Below are positions 8,128 to 18,590 of a stretch of 64,000 nucleotides of DNA, in pieces (position 1 is the stretch's first letter; the number at the start of each line of letters is the position of its first letter). Below the pieces are notes generated by a model that was not told where the DNA came from, searched no databases, and saw only the letters and a list, made by a program, of their open reading frames with translations. The DNA is taken from the NCBI GenBank assembly GCA_016218575.1, contig JACRDN010000020.1, forward strand, positions 1-64,000. Direction: 5' to 3'. This DNA is from Elusimicrobiota bacterium. GTDB taxonomy: Bacteria > Elusimicrobiota > Elusimicrobia > UBA1565 > UBA9628. The position numbers and the translations under genes are program-made.

Positions 8128-9308
8128 CTACTCCTTCCTCAAAAGCCTCTGGGCCATGCGCGACTCCAGGCGCGCGCCGATCTCGGGACTCGGGATTTTG
8201 GCCAAAACCGGGGCGAAAAAGCCCATCACCAGCATCTGCTCGGCCTCCTCGACGGAAAGCCCGCGGGAAGCCATGTAGAACAGGTCATCCGCGTTCAGAG
8301 GCCCCGCCGTGGCCCCGTGCTTGCAGCGCACCGCGTCGGTCAGGATCTCCAAGAGCGGCGTGGTGTCGGCCCGGGCCTCGGAGGAGAGCAGGAGATTGTG
8401 GTTGGCCTGGTAGGCGTCGCACTCGACCGCGCCTTCCTCCACGCGAATGAGACCCGTGTAGATCGAGCGCGCCCGGCCCATGAGCACCGAGTCGAAAAGG
8501 AGGTTGCTCTGCGTGTTCGGGGCGGCATGCCTTTGCGAGGAATGAAAATCGAAAACCTGTTCCTTGGATCCCAGGATGGCGCCGTTGAGCTCCGTCCTGG
8601 CTCCGGCCTCTTGGAGATCGACCTCCAGACGGCTCTTGTGGACGCGGCCGCCCAATAAAATCGAGCCGTGCTGGAGGCTCGCCTGGCTCTTGAGCTCGCA
8701 GCGCTGGCTCCAGAAATGAACGTCATCGGCGCCCACGTCCTGCAGGTAGAAGTATCGGGCCTCGGCCCCGGGGCCGAGGGCTAAATGGGAGAAGGCAATC
8801 GAGGAGCCCGAGGACTGTGCCGCTCCCGCGGCACGGTGTTCCTCTATGATCGTGGCCGAGCTGCCCTCCTCGAGAACCGCGACCACGCGCGGGAAGGCGA
8901 ATCCCCTCCCATATGAGAAGCAGAGATGCAGGGGCTGGGCGACCTGGACGCCCTTGGCCACGTGCACGAAGGCCCCCCGGCTCCACAGGGCGCGGCTGGC
9001 GAGCTCGAATTTGCGGTAAGCCGGCGACGCTTGGACGTCAAGCCCCCGGCGCGCCAGCGCCCCGAAGCGCTCGTCTCTTAAAGCTTCCTCGAGGGGAAGC
9101 ATTGAGACGCCTTGGGACGAGTTCCGTGCCTCCAAAGTCAGGCCCGCGCCGTCCGGCATGGGCGCCTTCAAGCGGGCCAGGCTCCACTCGGAAAAACGAG
9201 TGCGCCGCCATTCCTCCACGGTCCTGGCGGGCTCCGGCTCCTTGAGGAACGCCTCGAAGGCCTCGAGCTTGGCCGAAAGGATCGAATCCTGCGCGGGGGC
9301 TTGGGAGC

Positions 9309-9312
<4 letters not shown>
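8128..9312 (-). CDS. sufD: SufD subunit of the SufBC2D scaffold
   Basis: A 394-residue SufB/SufD-family beta-helix protein. The C-terminal region [25 protein letters not shown] and the preceding [11 protein letters not shown] are characteristic. The C-H-G-A-T motif and the shorter length point to SufD rather than SufB. With SufB and SufC it forms the ATP-driven cluster scaffold. Its ATG overlaps the sufB stop as ATGA. A 20-bp perfect palindrome lies inside the gene at 8760-8779. Confidence 0.94.
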
Positions 9313-10714
<1,402 letters not shown>

Positions 10715-10718
<4 letters not shown>

Positions 10719-11467
10719 GAAAGCGCCGCCTTGCCCTGGAGCCACTCATAGCCCTTCTTCTCGAGCTCCTCGGCGAGCTCCGGCCCTCCGGACTGAACGA
10801 TGCGTCCTTCCATGAATACATGGACGAAATGGGGCTTGACGTACCGCAGGATGCGCTGGTAGTGGGTTACCAAGAGAATGGCGTTCTGCGGGCCGGAAGA
10901 CTTGTTGATGCCGTTGGCCACTATCCTCAAGGCGTCTATGTCGAGCCCGGAATCCGTCTCGTCGAGCACGGCCAAGGCGGGGGCCAGGCACGCCATCTGT
11001 AGGATCTCGAGGCGCTTCTTCTCGCCGCCCGAAAATCCATCATTGACATAACGGGTGGCGAACTTCTCATCCATCTCGAGGAGAGACATCTTCTCGCGCA
11101 AAGTCTTGCGGAACTCCCGGATCCCTTGCTCGGAGCCCAGCACGGACTTCATGGCGGTGCGGATGAAGTTAGCCACAGTTACACCGGGGAGAGCATGCGG
11201 GTATTGAAAGCCTAGGAAAATACCCTTGCGGGCCCTCTCATAGGGAGCAAGCCCGGCGATGTCTTCGCTTTGGTAAAGAATTTGCCCGCTCTTGACCTCG
11301 TACTTGGGGTGGCCCATGATCACATGGGACAAGGTGCTCTTGCCCGAGCCGTTGGGGCCCATCAAGGCGTGCACCTCTCCTTTCTCGAGCTTCAAGGAAA
11401 CCCCCTTTAAAATGGGCTTTCCCTTGATCTCGGCGTGCAAATCCCGCACTTCCAGCAAAGGGGCCAT
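10715..11467 (-). CDS. sufC: SufC ATPase of the SufBC2D scaffold
   Basis: A 250-residue ABC-type ATPase that drives SufB/SufD. Walker A is GPNGSGKST, the signature loop [12 protein letters not shown] and Walker [14 protein letters not shown]; the SufC-specific [13 protein letters not shown] is present. The start is [14 protein letters not shown] at 11467, because a strong ribosome site AGGAG lies 5-9 bases upstream. The longer in-frame ATG would place the site inside the gene. It is the first gene of the suf unit. Confidence 0.95.
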
Positions 11468-11508
11468 AATTCTCCTATGTTTTACTAAGGAATAAGCCGA
11501 CAACTAGG

Positions 11509-11537
11509 AGTATAACATTGTTGACTATTTTAGTCAA
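11509..11537 (-). promoter_or_regulatory. suf operon promoter with an IscR-like operator
   Basis: On the minus strand, -35 TTGACT (11537-11532) and -10 TATACT (11514-11509) are separated by exactly 17 bases. The -35 box is the left arm of the palindrome TTGACTAAAATAGTCAA (11537-11521). This fits the core of the E. coli IscR type 1 site, YYGACTRWWWYAGTCRR, at every position. Binding there would block RNA polymerase. The gap to the sufC start is about 41 bases. Confidence 0.85.
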
Positions 11538-11558
11538 GTTAACGGCGTCGAGGCGCCT

Positions 11559-12446
11559 CTACCGACTTCGCGGAAGGAGGCCCGAGTCCTGAATGGCTTT
11601 GCGGAGCTTGTCCGTCAACTGACTGAAGCTCCTTCTAGTCCTGATGGCGGATTCCAGCCTTTCTATGCGTTCCCGGGTGGAAGGATGGTCGTATGCGTAG
11701 CTGGACAAGGGGTTTTTGTCAGTGGGATCTTTCACAAAACGGGAGGCTCTCTTCAGCGCCCTCGGCGCCGCCATCGGATCGTAACCCGCGCGTTCCAGCA
11801 AAGTCAGGCTCATAAAGTCGGCCTCGAGTTCCTGGGCTCGGGACAAAGGAAGCGACACGGACATGGCGAAGAGACTAGAATAGAGGGCATCCATGGTGGG
11901 ATAATTCAACGGGTTGCCTCCCGAGGCCACAGTCATGAGCGCTGGGGCGTATTGGCTTAGCTCTATCTTCCGCAGCTCCGCCCCAGCCTTCTCGAGAGGA
12001 TGATGAGCCAACACATGGCTCACCTCATGGGCCAGGATCGCGGCCATGCCAGACTCGTCCTGGGCGATGGGCAGAATACCCTCGAATATGACGATTTGCC
12101 GACCCGGATACGTCATAACGTTCGGGGCGCCCCTGCCCTCGCAGCTCTCCACGAGATACGTCGTCCACAGGCGAGGGTCCTCCCCGGCGGCCAACAAAAT
12201 CCTCAAGCCCGCCTTCCCGGTCAGCTGGAACAATTTTTGGCTCCCGCTCGGCCGGCAGGAGGAGATGATGCCCTGAACGCGCGGGCCCATAATAGCGTCG
12301 AACACGCTCTGTGACATGGGCAGCCGCTGTTTGCGTCCCGTGATGGGCACGGTCGCCTCCACGCTGATATCCATGTCCTGGGCGCGTCCGGGCCCCACCC
12401 CTAGGACGAGCACGATCGCGGCCAAAACGCCTCTTATTCTCGCCAT
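11559..12446 (-). CDS. M48 family metalloprotease, secreted
   Basis: A 295-residue zinc protease of the M48 (BepA/Oma1-like) type. A signal peptide (MARIRGVLAAIVLVLGVGPGRAQ) is followed by the M48 domain with HEVSH (140-144) as zinc and catalytic motif and ELEADFMSLTLLERAGYD carrying the third ligand Glu. It has no TPR tail of the BepA kind; the C-terminus ends soon after HPSTRERIERLE. In a diderm cell it would act in the periplasm on outer-membrane or envelope proteins. It is monocistronic upstream of the suf promoter. Confidence 0.9.
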   Translation of the reverse strand: MARIRGVLAAIVLVLGVGPGRAQDMDISVEATVPITGRKQRLPMSQSVFDAIMGPRVQGIISSCRPSGSQKLFQLTGKAGLRILLAAGEDPRLWTTYLVESCEGRGAPNVMTYPGRQIVIFEGILPIAQDESGMAAILAHEVSHVLAHHPLEKAGAELRKIELSQYAPALMTVASGGNPLNYPTMDALYSSLFAMSVSLPLSRAQELEADFMSLTLLERAGYDPMAAPRALKRASRFVKDPTDKNPLSSYAYDHPSTRERIERLESAIRTRRSFSQLTDKLRKAIQDSGLLPRSR

Positions 12447-12548
12447 GCAATAATGATAGGCTCCGGCACTCCGGGGCGCGAGGGCCTGAAGTCCTAAACA
12501 GGCGTGGACCGAAAGACCTAGCAGGAAAATGATATACTCCTCGACCCC
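12447..12548. promoter_or_regulatory. divergent spacer with -10 box near the 12549 start
   Basis: This spacer separates the M48 gene (minus) and the glycoside-hydrolase gene (plus). TATACT at 12533-12538 looks like a -10 box for the plus strand. Only 10 bases separate it from the ATG at 12549, so the transcript would have almost no leader. No good -35 is visible. The spacer also holds GGCC/GGACC-rich words of the kind noted upstream of other secreted-protein genes. Confidence 0.35.
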
Positions 12549-13724
12549 ATGGCTTTCGTTTGTTCACTTCTCCTGAGCGCCGCGTTTGCCTCATCGGCGC
12601 ATGCCAGCCACGAGACCGAAATCTCCGTCCCCGCCCCCGAGCTCGCCGCAAAGCCGGCTCCGCCCCCTATCGCGGCCTTAAAACCGGCGGCCGCCACCGA
12701 GCCCCGGCCTAATCCAAGCCGGAACAGGACGCCGATACGCGGCATCCACCTCACCGGCTGGGTGGCGGGATTTGCCAAGGCGCGCCGGCAATTCATAGCC
12801 GAGGCCAAGAAGGCTGGCCTCAACGCAGTGGTGATCGCTCTCAAGGAATACGACGGCCGGATGTTCGTGCGCGGCGTGGCCGAGGCGAAGGCTCTCGGCT
12901 CCTACGTCAACGCGATCCCGGATCTGCCCGCGGCGGTCCGCGACTTCAAGGCCGCGGGCCTCTACACGGTCGGGCGCATCGTCCTCTTCAAGGACGATTG
13001 GCTGGCCCGCAGGAGGCCGGACTGGGCGGTCCGAAAGCCGGACGGCTCGCTTTGGACCAACGACAAGGGCGTGGCCTGGGTGGATCCCTACCGCCGGGAA
13101 GTCTGGGAGTACAACCTCGCCATCGCCGAGCGCGCGGCCGCGGCGGGCTTCGACGAGATTCAGTTCGACTACATCCGATTTCCCTCGGACGGCAACACGG
13201 CCCTTTGCCGCTACTCGCGTCGCGACCATGGCGACAAGACCGCGGCCCGGAACCTGCGGGACTTCCTGGCCCTGGCCGGAAGCAGGCTCAGGCCCCGAGG
13301 GGTCAAGCTCTCCATCTGCGTTTTCGGGATGACCACGAGCGACGACAGCGGTATGGGCATCGGCCAGCACATCGCGGAGCTCGTCCAAGGCGCGGATTTC
13401 GTCTCTCCCATGATGTACCCCTCGCATTACAGCAAGGGCCAGTACGGCATCCGCAATCCCAACCGCGAACCGTATAAAACCATCCATCTGGGCCTTCGAG
13501 ACGCGACGCGGAAGCTGGGAGGGCTTTCTCCCCGCCTGCGCCCCTACCTCCAGGACTTCTCCCTGGGCTGGCGCTACCGCGCCGAGCAGGTCCGCGCCCA
13601 GATACTGGCCGCGGCGCGGATGGGCGTGACGGACTGGGTTCTATGGAACCCGCAGAACCATTACACCTGGGCCGCCATACCCAGCGAGGAACAGCTGAAA
13701 TTGCATGAATCGAAATCCCCTTAA
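12549..13724 (+). CDS. putative glycoside hydrolase (DUF4015-like), secreted
   Basis: A 391-residue protein with a signal peptide (cleavage near ASSAHA), a Pro/Ala-rich linker to about residue 60, and a TIM-barrel of the DUF4015 putative glycoside hydrolase family. Diagnostic stretches are GIHLTGWVAGFAKARRQFI, NAVVIALKEYDG, WVDPYRREVWEYN and FDEIQFDYIRFPSDG, the last holding likely acidic catalytic residues. The substrate is unknown. The 3' end overlaps the M16 gene by 20 bases, suggesting co-transcription. Confidence 0.8.
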   Translation: MAFVCSLLLSAAFASSAHASHETEISVPAPELAAKPAPPPIAALKPAAATEPRPNPSRNRTPIRGIHLTGWVAGFAKARRQFIAEAKKAGLNAVVIALKEYDGRMFVRGVAEAKALGSYVNAIPDLPAAVRDFKAAGLYTVGRIVLFKDDWLARRRPDWAVRKPDGSLWTNDKGVAWVDPYRREVWEYNLAIAERAAAAGFDEIQFDYIRFPSDGNTALCRYSRRDHGDKTAARNLRDFLALAGSRLRPRGVKLSICVFGMTTSDDSGMGIGQHIAELVQGADFVSPMMYPSHYSKGQYGIRNPNREPYKTIHLGLRDATRKLGGLSPRLRPYLQDFSLGWRYRAEQVRAQILAAARMGVTDWVLWNPQNHYTWAAIPSEEQLKLHESKSP

Positions 13725-16629
13725 AGCCGCAAGGCTCGCTTGGACGCCTCTTTGTCTTCTTATCCTTCTCGGCCCGGCTTGTCCGGCCCGGGCCGAAAAC
13801 TGGGCGCCGCTTGTCCCGCAGGTCTTGGAAGCGCCCAACCCCCAGGACCCTCTCAAAGCCACCATTCACAGGCTGGAAAACGGCCTCACCGTTTATCTCA
13901 GCCCCAACCCCCAGGAGCCGCGCATCGCGGCCTGGATCGCGGTGCGGGCGGGCTCCAAGCACGACCCCGCCGACAACACGGGGCAGGCCCATTACTTGGA
14001 GCACATGCTCTTCAAGGGCACGAGTGCCATGGGCAGCATCGACTACGCCAAGGAAAGGCCTCATCTTGACCGCATCGTATCCCTCTACGACAAGCGTTTC
14101 GCCTCCAGGGATCCCAAGGAACGGGAGGCCCTCTATAAGGAGATAGACACCGAGAATATCGCGGCCTCGCGCTACGCCGTTCCCAACGAGATAATCAAGC
14201 TCTACAATCAAATGGGCTTCCAAGGAATCAACGCCTTCACCTCCGACGAGATGACGGTTTACGTCTGCGACCTTCCCGCCAACCGCCTCGAGGCCTGGGC
14301 CCTGGTCGAGGCCGAACGCTTCGCCCATCCGGTTTTCCGCCTTTTCCAGAGCGAACTCGAGGCGGTGTACGAGGAAAAGAACCGTTCCATGGACAACCCC
14401 GAGAGGATTTTGGGCGAGGCCATGGCCAAGGCCCTGTACAAGGGCCACCCCTACGCCCGAAGCACCTTGGGCTCGGTCGAGCACCTCAAGAACCCGGCGC
14501 TCTCGGCCATGTACGAGTTCTACCGCAAGCACTACGTCCCGGGAAACATGGCGATCGCCCTCTCCGGGGATTTCGACCGGAAGGCAGCCCTGGCTGCGGT
14601 CAAGAAGTATTTCGGAGCGCTCCCGGGCAAGCCTCTCCCCCAGCCCCAAGCCCAGGCCATTCCCCCGCCGCGAGGCATCGAGCGCGTCGAGGTGCGCTAC
14701 GAGGCGGAGGAGAAGGCGCTGATTTCCTGGCCCGTGCCGGGGATTCTTCATCCCGACAACGAGGCCCTGACCGTGATGAGCCTGCTCCTCGACAACTCCC
14801 AGGCGGGCTTGATTGACCTCGAGCTCAACCAGGCCCAAAAGGTAAAGGGTGCGGGCGCCTCGCTTTCAGTCGAGAACGAGGGCGGAGAGCTCACCCTCTG
14901 GGCCGTCCCGAAGCTCGGCCAGACCTTGGAGCAAGCCGAGGCCCTGCTGTTGGAGACCCTGGAGAGGCTGAAAGCAGGGGCCTTCACCGATGAGGACCTC
15001 AAGGCCGTGATTACGGATTTCGAGATCGGCAAGAAGCACCAGCTAGAGTCCAACGAGAGAAGGGTCGAGGCCATGGCCGAGTCCTTCCTAGCTTTTGAAC
15101 CCTGGGCCCGCCGCGTCCAGCGCCTGGAGCGCCTCGGCCGGGTCTCCAGAGAAAACGTCCTGCGCGTCGCCCGCAAGTACCTAGGACCCAACCGGGTCGC
15201 GGCCTACCGACGCCCCGGCAAGCCCGACATCCCCAGCATCCCCAAGCCCGCCTTCACAAAGATCGCGATAGACCCAGCGCGGCAGTCCGCTTTCGCGGCC
15301 AAGATCCTGAATCTCCCCGCCAAGCCCATCGAGCCGCGCTGGCTGGCGCGGGGCAAGGATTATTTCATCGAGGACGCGCCCCAGGGCAGGCTCTACGCCG
15401 CCCCGAACCCCTTCAACGACCTCTTCGCCCTTTCCTGGGAGTTCGAGCGTGGAAGCCGCCAGGAGAGGACCCTCTGCGCGGCCCTGGGACTCCTCGAGCT
15501 CTCCGGGGCCGGAAGCCTCGGCGCCGAGGAATTCAAGAAGCGCCTCTATAGGCTGGGAACAAGCCTGTCCTACTCTTGCGGCGAGCGTTCCTCGGGCGTC
15601 CACCTGAGCGGGCTCAACGAGAACCTCTGGCCTTCCCTCGAACTCATGCGCGAGCGCTTCGAGACGCCCAACATCGCTCCCGATATCCTCAAAAAAGCCG
15701 TGGAGGTAGCTCTCGGAGCCCACCAGGACAACAAGAAGAATCCGGGCAGCGTCTACCAGGCCCTGGCGGAGTACGCCATGCGCGGCCGGAAAAGCGCGGT
15801 CCTCAACGAGCTCACGGATCGGGAGCTGAAGGCTCTGGCCTCGGCCTCCCTCGAGAAAATCATCAAGGACTTTCCATCCTACAAGCGCCGCGTCGGCTAC
15901 GTGGGCAACCGCCCGCCCAGAGAGGTCGCCAAGCTCCTCGATTCAAGAACGTCCTGGCGGGACACCCCCAAGCCAGAGCCCTTGCTTCTCCAGAAGCCGC
16001 GCAAGACCACGGTCTACTTTACGCACCGCGACATGGTGCAGTCCCGGGTCGGGCTTTTCGCGGCCGACGAGACTTACGACAAGAGCCACGCCGTGGACTA
16101 CGCCTTCTTCGGCGAGTACATGGGCGGAGGCATGAGTTCGGTCATTTTCCAGGAGATCCGGGAGGCCCGGGCCCTGGCCTACGCCGCCGGCGGGGGTTAC
16201 GCGCGGGGCGAGCTCCTGGGCGACGAGAACTACGCCTACGGGCGCCTGGGCTGCCAAGCCGACAAGACCCCCGAGGCCGCGCGCCTGCTTGCAGAACTGT
16301 TCCAAGCCGTGCCGCTGTCGCAGGAGCGCTTCAAGGAAACCGCCAAGTCCATCGAGGAATCGCTCCGCTCCGACCGCATTTCTTTCCGGGCCGTTCCCGG
16401 CGCGGTCATGGACTGGGAAGACCACGGCCTGGATGGAGACCCCAGGCCAGAGCGCTTCGCCAAGGCCCTGAAGTACCGCCTCGAGGATTTGAAGGACTTC
16501 TCCGCGCGCTTCAAGGACAAGCCCATGACTTTCTACATAATGGGCCACAGGGACCGCTTGGGGCTGGGCGAGATCAACAAGCTGGGAGATTTCGAGGAGA
16601 AGGCCCTGGACCAGCTTTTCCCCTACTGA
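13705..16629 (+). CDS. M16 family zinc protease, two-domain, secreted
   Basis: A 974-residue inverzincin (pitrilysin family) with a signal peptide (MNRNPLKAARLAWTPLCLLI...PARA). The inverted zinc motif HYLEH covers residues 96-100 and the third ligand is in ELEAVYEEKNRS. The second half (from about 560) is the inactive M16 C-terminal repeat (YAAPNPFNDLFALSWEFERG). An insertion of about 50 residues, rich in charged residues, follows the motif (DRIVSLYDKRFASRDPKEREAL). The protein is likely periplasmic and degrades peptides or misfolded proteins. It ends tail to tail with the next gene, overlapping by 7 bases. Confidence 0.92.
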   Translation: MNRNPLKAARLAWTPLCLLILLGPACPARAENWAPLVPQVLEAPNPQDPLKATIHRLENGLTVYLSPNPQEPRIAAWIAVRAGSKHDPADNTGQAHYLEHMLFKGTSAMGSIDYAKERPHLDRIVSLYDKRFASRDPKEREALYKEIDTENIAASRYAVPNEIIKLYNQMGFQGINAFTSDEMTVYVCDLPANRLEAWALVEAERFAHPVFRLFQSELEAVYEEKNRSMDNPERILGEAMAKALYKGHPYARSTLGSVEHLKNPALSAMYEFYRKHYVPGNMAIALSGDFDRKAALAAVKKYFGALPGKPLPQPQAQAIPPPRGIERVEVRYEAEEKALISWPVPGILHPDNEALTVMSLLLDNSQAGLIDLELNQAQKVKGAGASLSVENEGGELTLWAVPKLGQTLEQAEALLLETLERLKAGAFTDEDLKAVITDFEIGKKHQLESNERRVEAMAESFLAFEPWARRVQRLERLGRVSRENVLRVARKYLGPNRVAAYRRPGKPDIPSIPKPAFTKIAIDPARQSAFAAKILNLPAKPIEPRWLARGKDYFIEDAPQGRLYAAPNPFNDLFALSWEFERGSRQERTLCAALGLLELSGAGSLGAEEFKKRLYRLGTSLSYSCGERSSGVHLSGLNENLWPSLELMRERFETPNIAPDILKKAVEVALGAHQDNKKNPGSVYQALAEYAMRGRKSAVLNELTDRELKALASASLEKIIKDFPSYKRRVGYVGNRPPREVAKLLDSRTSWRDTPKPEPLLLQKPRKTTVYFTHRDMVQSRVGLFAADETYDKSHAVDYAFFGEYMGGGMSSVIFQEIREARALAYAAGGGYARGELLGDENYAYGRLGCQADKTPEAARLLAELFQAVPLSQERFKETAKSIEESLRSDRISFRAVPGAVMDWEDHGLDGDPRPERFAKALKYRLEDLKDFSARFKDKPMTFYIMGHRDRLGLGEINKLGDFEEKALDQLFPY

Positions 16630-17672
16630 GGGTTTTTGAGCCCCTCGAGGGCTTGGACGAGCTGGACGTCCCGGGGGAAGCGCTCGAGGGCCTCCTCGAG
16701 CATGCGCAGCGCCGCGGCCTTCTGGCCCAGAGCCGCCAGGGCGTCGGCTCCGTGGAGCGGAAAAAATTTCTCGGCCGGGTAACGCTCGAGGCCTTGGCGG
16801 CAAAGGTCGGCGCAGTCCAAGAGCTTCCCGTTCTTTTGGTAGATCACGGCCAGGGCCATCCAGGCGTAGGCCTGCCGGCCCCGCTTTTCGAGCCACTCGC
16901 AAAGGGCCTCAGCCTCCCCGTACATCTGGAACTCGACCAAGGCGCAGAGAAGATCCTCAACGTAGCGGCTGGTCTCGCCCTCCTCGGAGCCGCGCAAAAG
17001 GCGCAGGACCTGCAGGAAATGCCGGCAGGGCATCCAGGCCGCGTCCTCGCCGCCCAAATCGAGGCGGACGAGCTTTCTCAAGTCCTCGTTCTTGAAATGA
17101 CCAGCCTGGGGCAGGTATAGAAGCTTTCCTTTTCCCTTGGCGCCCCCCACTTCCACCTTGCCGTAGGCCACCTGCATCCCCGCGGGCAAAGTGAGCCGGG
17201 CCACAGGAAGGTTGTATAGCTCGGGAGTCTCGCCTGGGATCTCCCCCAATGACAGGGCCTTGACCTCTGGCCAGGAGAGCTGGACCGCGGCTCCCTCGTC
17301 CAAGTACAGCTTGATGCCCGAAAAGCACTTGATGCCGCGCAGCAGGCCGAAAACCGAGGCTGGATCGTGCCCCATCCAGAGAAATTCCTGGCCGGAGGGC
17401 GCCTGGAGGCCCTTGGCCTCCACGTAGAGAGCCACCGAGTCCTTGGCCGGGAATACCGGCACCCAGACCCCTCCCAACTCCGAGTCGCGGTCGGCCCAGA
17501 TGGGGAAGCTCTCGGCCGAGCGCGTGACGCGCTTCTTCTCGGCCTCGGCCATGGGCTCATCCACGGTCAAAAGAAAGCTCTCCGAGCGCAGAAGCTCGCG
17601 GTAGAGGGGCAGGCGCGGCTGGCGCGGGTGATGGGCGGCCTGCCGGATCAAGTGTTCCAAGGTTTCAACCAT
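16623..17672 (-). CDS. SseB-like domain plus TPR protein
   Basis: A 349-residue cytoplasmic protein. Residues 1-110 resemble the N-terminal SseB domain (RLPLYRELLRSESFLLTVDE... WVPVFPAKDSVALYVEAKG). The C-terminal third is helical with TPR-like repeats (AYAWMALAVIYQKNGKLLDCADLCRQGLERYP; ALGQKAAALRMLEEALERFP). SseB domains occur in enhanced-serine-sensitivity proteins and in T6SS-related regulators, but no such context exists here. Function unknown. Confidence 0.65.
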   Translation of the reverse strand: MVETLEHLIRQAAHHPRQPRLPLYRELLRSESFLLTVDEPMAEAEKKRVTRSAESFPIWADRDSELGGVWVPVFPAKDSVALYVEAKGLQAPSGQEFLWMGHDPASVFGLLRGIKCFSGIKLYLDEGAAVQLSWPEVKALSLGEIPGETPELYNLPVARLTLPAGMQVAYGKVEVGGAKGKGKLLYLPQAGHFKNEDLRKLVRLDLGGEDAAWMPCRHFLQVLRLLRGSEEGETSRYVEDLLCALVEFQMYGEAEALCEWLEKRGRQAYAWMALAVIYQKNGKLLDCADLCRQGLERYPAEKFFPLHGADALAALGQKAAALRMLEEALERFPRDVQLVQALEGLKNPQ

Positions 17673-18023
17673 CGCAGGCCCAGCTTAACCCGGCCCGCGA
17701 ATCCTGTCAAGGCCTATGCCGCAGGCCTCCCCGCGGGAGGCGCGCAGCCGCGAAGGGGGCTTGCTCTAATGTTTGGAGGGTTCTGTTTTTGTGGCGCCGA
17801 AGCGGTTGATGCCCGGCGCCATTCTATCTTTGTAGCGTTCTGCTTTAACCTGCGGCAGTTCAGCCATGAGGCGATGGGAATGGAATCGGCCGTCGGTTGG
17901 ATAGCTGACTATGGCGTCGTAGAGATCCCTCAGTCGAGGCCGGTAATTCGGTGAGGCTCGATGGTGGCCTCCGCCAGCCTCTTAAAGTTAGCATTTCTCC
18001 GCGAAAAGTGGCATCATGAAATA
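17673..18023. other. 351-bp divergent spacer with a coding relic and small hairpins
   Basis: This is the largest spacer in the window, between the SseB/TPR gene (minus) and def (plus). It contains a small hairpin of GCCTCCC and GGGAGGC, a GGCGCC pair flanking 16 bases near 17797-17824, and on the minus strand an open frame (17766-17981) with protein-like composition but no start. No clear promoter is seen. Confidence 0.4.
17766..17981 (-). pseudogene. possible gene remnant (about 71 codons, no start)
   Basis: Between an upstream TAA (17984-17982) and a TAG (17768-17766) the frame is open for 71 codons. It reads in part LRDLYDAIVSYPTDGRFHSH and RYKDRMAPGINRFGATKTEP. The composition looks like real protein, and codons are AT-richer than in neighbours. 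There is no plausible start codon near the 5' end; the first ATG leaves only about 30 residues. I do not recognise the family. It may be the end of a degraded gene. Confidence 0.3.
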
Positions 18024-18536
18024 ATGGTCGTGGGAACGGCAATCCGGAAGGTGACGGTGCTCGGCCATCCCGTCCTGCGCGCGCCGACGCGCGACTTGAG
18101 CCCGAAGGAGATACAAGCTCCCGAGGTCCGGCGGCTTATCGCCGAGATGGAGGCCTCCATGCTGGAGTACGCGGGCGTGGGGATAGCGGCCAATCAAGCA
18201 GGGGAAGGGCTGAGCCTCTTCCTGATGGGCTTGGAGCCGGGGGGCTCGCGCCACCCGGCCGGGATCGAACTCGCCATGGTCTTCAATCCCAAGCTTAAGC
18301 TCCTGGGGCAGGAGACGACCGAAGATTGGGAGGGCTGCCTGAGCGTCCCCGGCCTGCGGGGCAAGGTTCGCCGGCACCTCAAAGTCGAACTCTCCGGTCT
18401 CGACCAGGACGCCAAACCCTTCCGGCGCCTCTACGAGGGCTTCCCCGCGCGGGTCGTCCAGCACGAGTGCGACCACCTGGCTGGCAAGGTCTACCTCGAC
18501 CGCATGGCCGATCTCACGACACTCTGCTACACCTAA
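18024..18536 (+). CDS. def: peptide deformylase
   Basis: A 170-residue peptide deformylase that removes the formyl group from nascent proteins. All three motifs are present: GVGIAANQAG (51-60), EGCLSVPG (Cys105 as metal ligand) and QHECDHLAGKVYLDRM (HECDH 147-151). The motif-1 Ile and the ANQ variant are unusual but within family variation. The start is the ATG at 18024 (MVVGTAIRKVTVLGHPVLR); an upstream in-frame start would add residues that are not conserved. No methionyl-tRNA formyltransferase gene is adjacent. Confidence 0.93.
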   Translation: MVVGTAIRKVTVLGHPVLRAPTRDLSPKEIQAPEVRRLIAEMEASMLEYAGVGIAANQAGEGLSLFLMGLEPGGSRHPAGIELAMVFNPKLKLLGQETTEDWEGCLSVPGLRGKVRRHLKVELSGLDQDAKPFRRLYEGFPARVVQHECDHLAGKVYLDRMADLTTLCYT

Positions 18537-18590
18537 AGAAGTTCAATAAGTTGCATAAGTTGCAAGTCTGACACCAGCATCAGCATTCCC

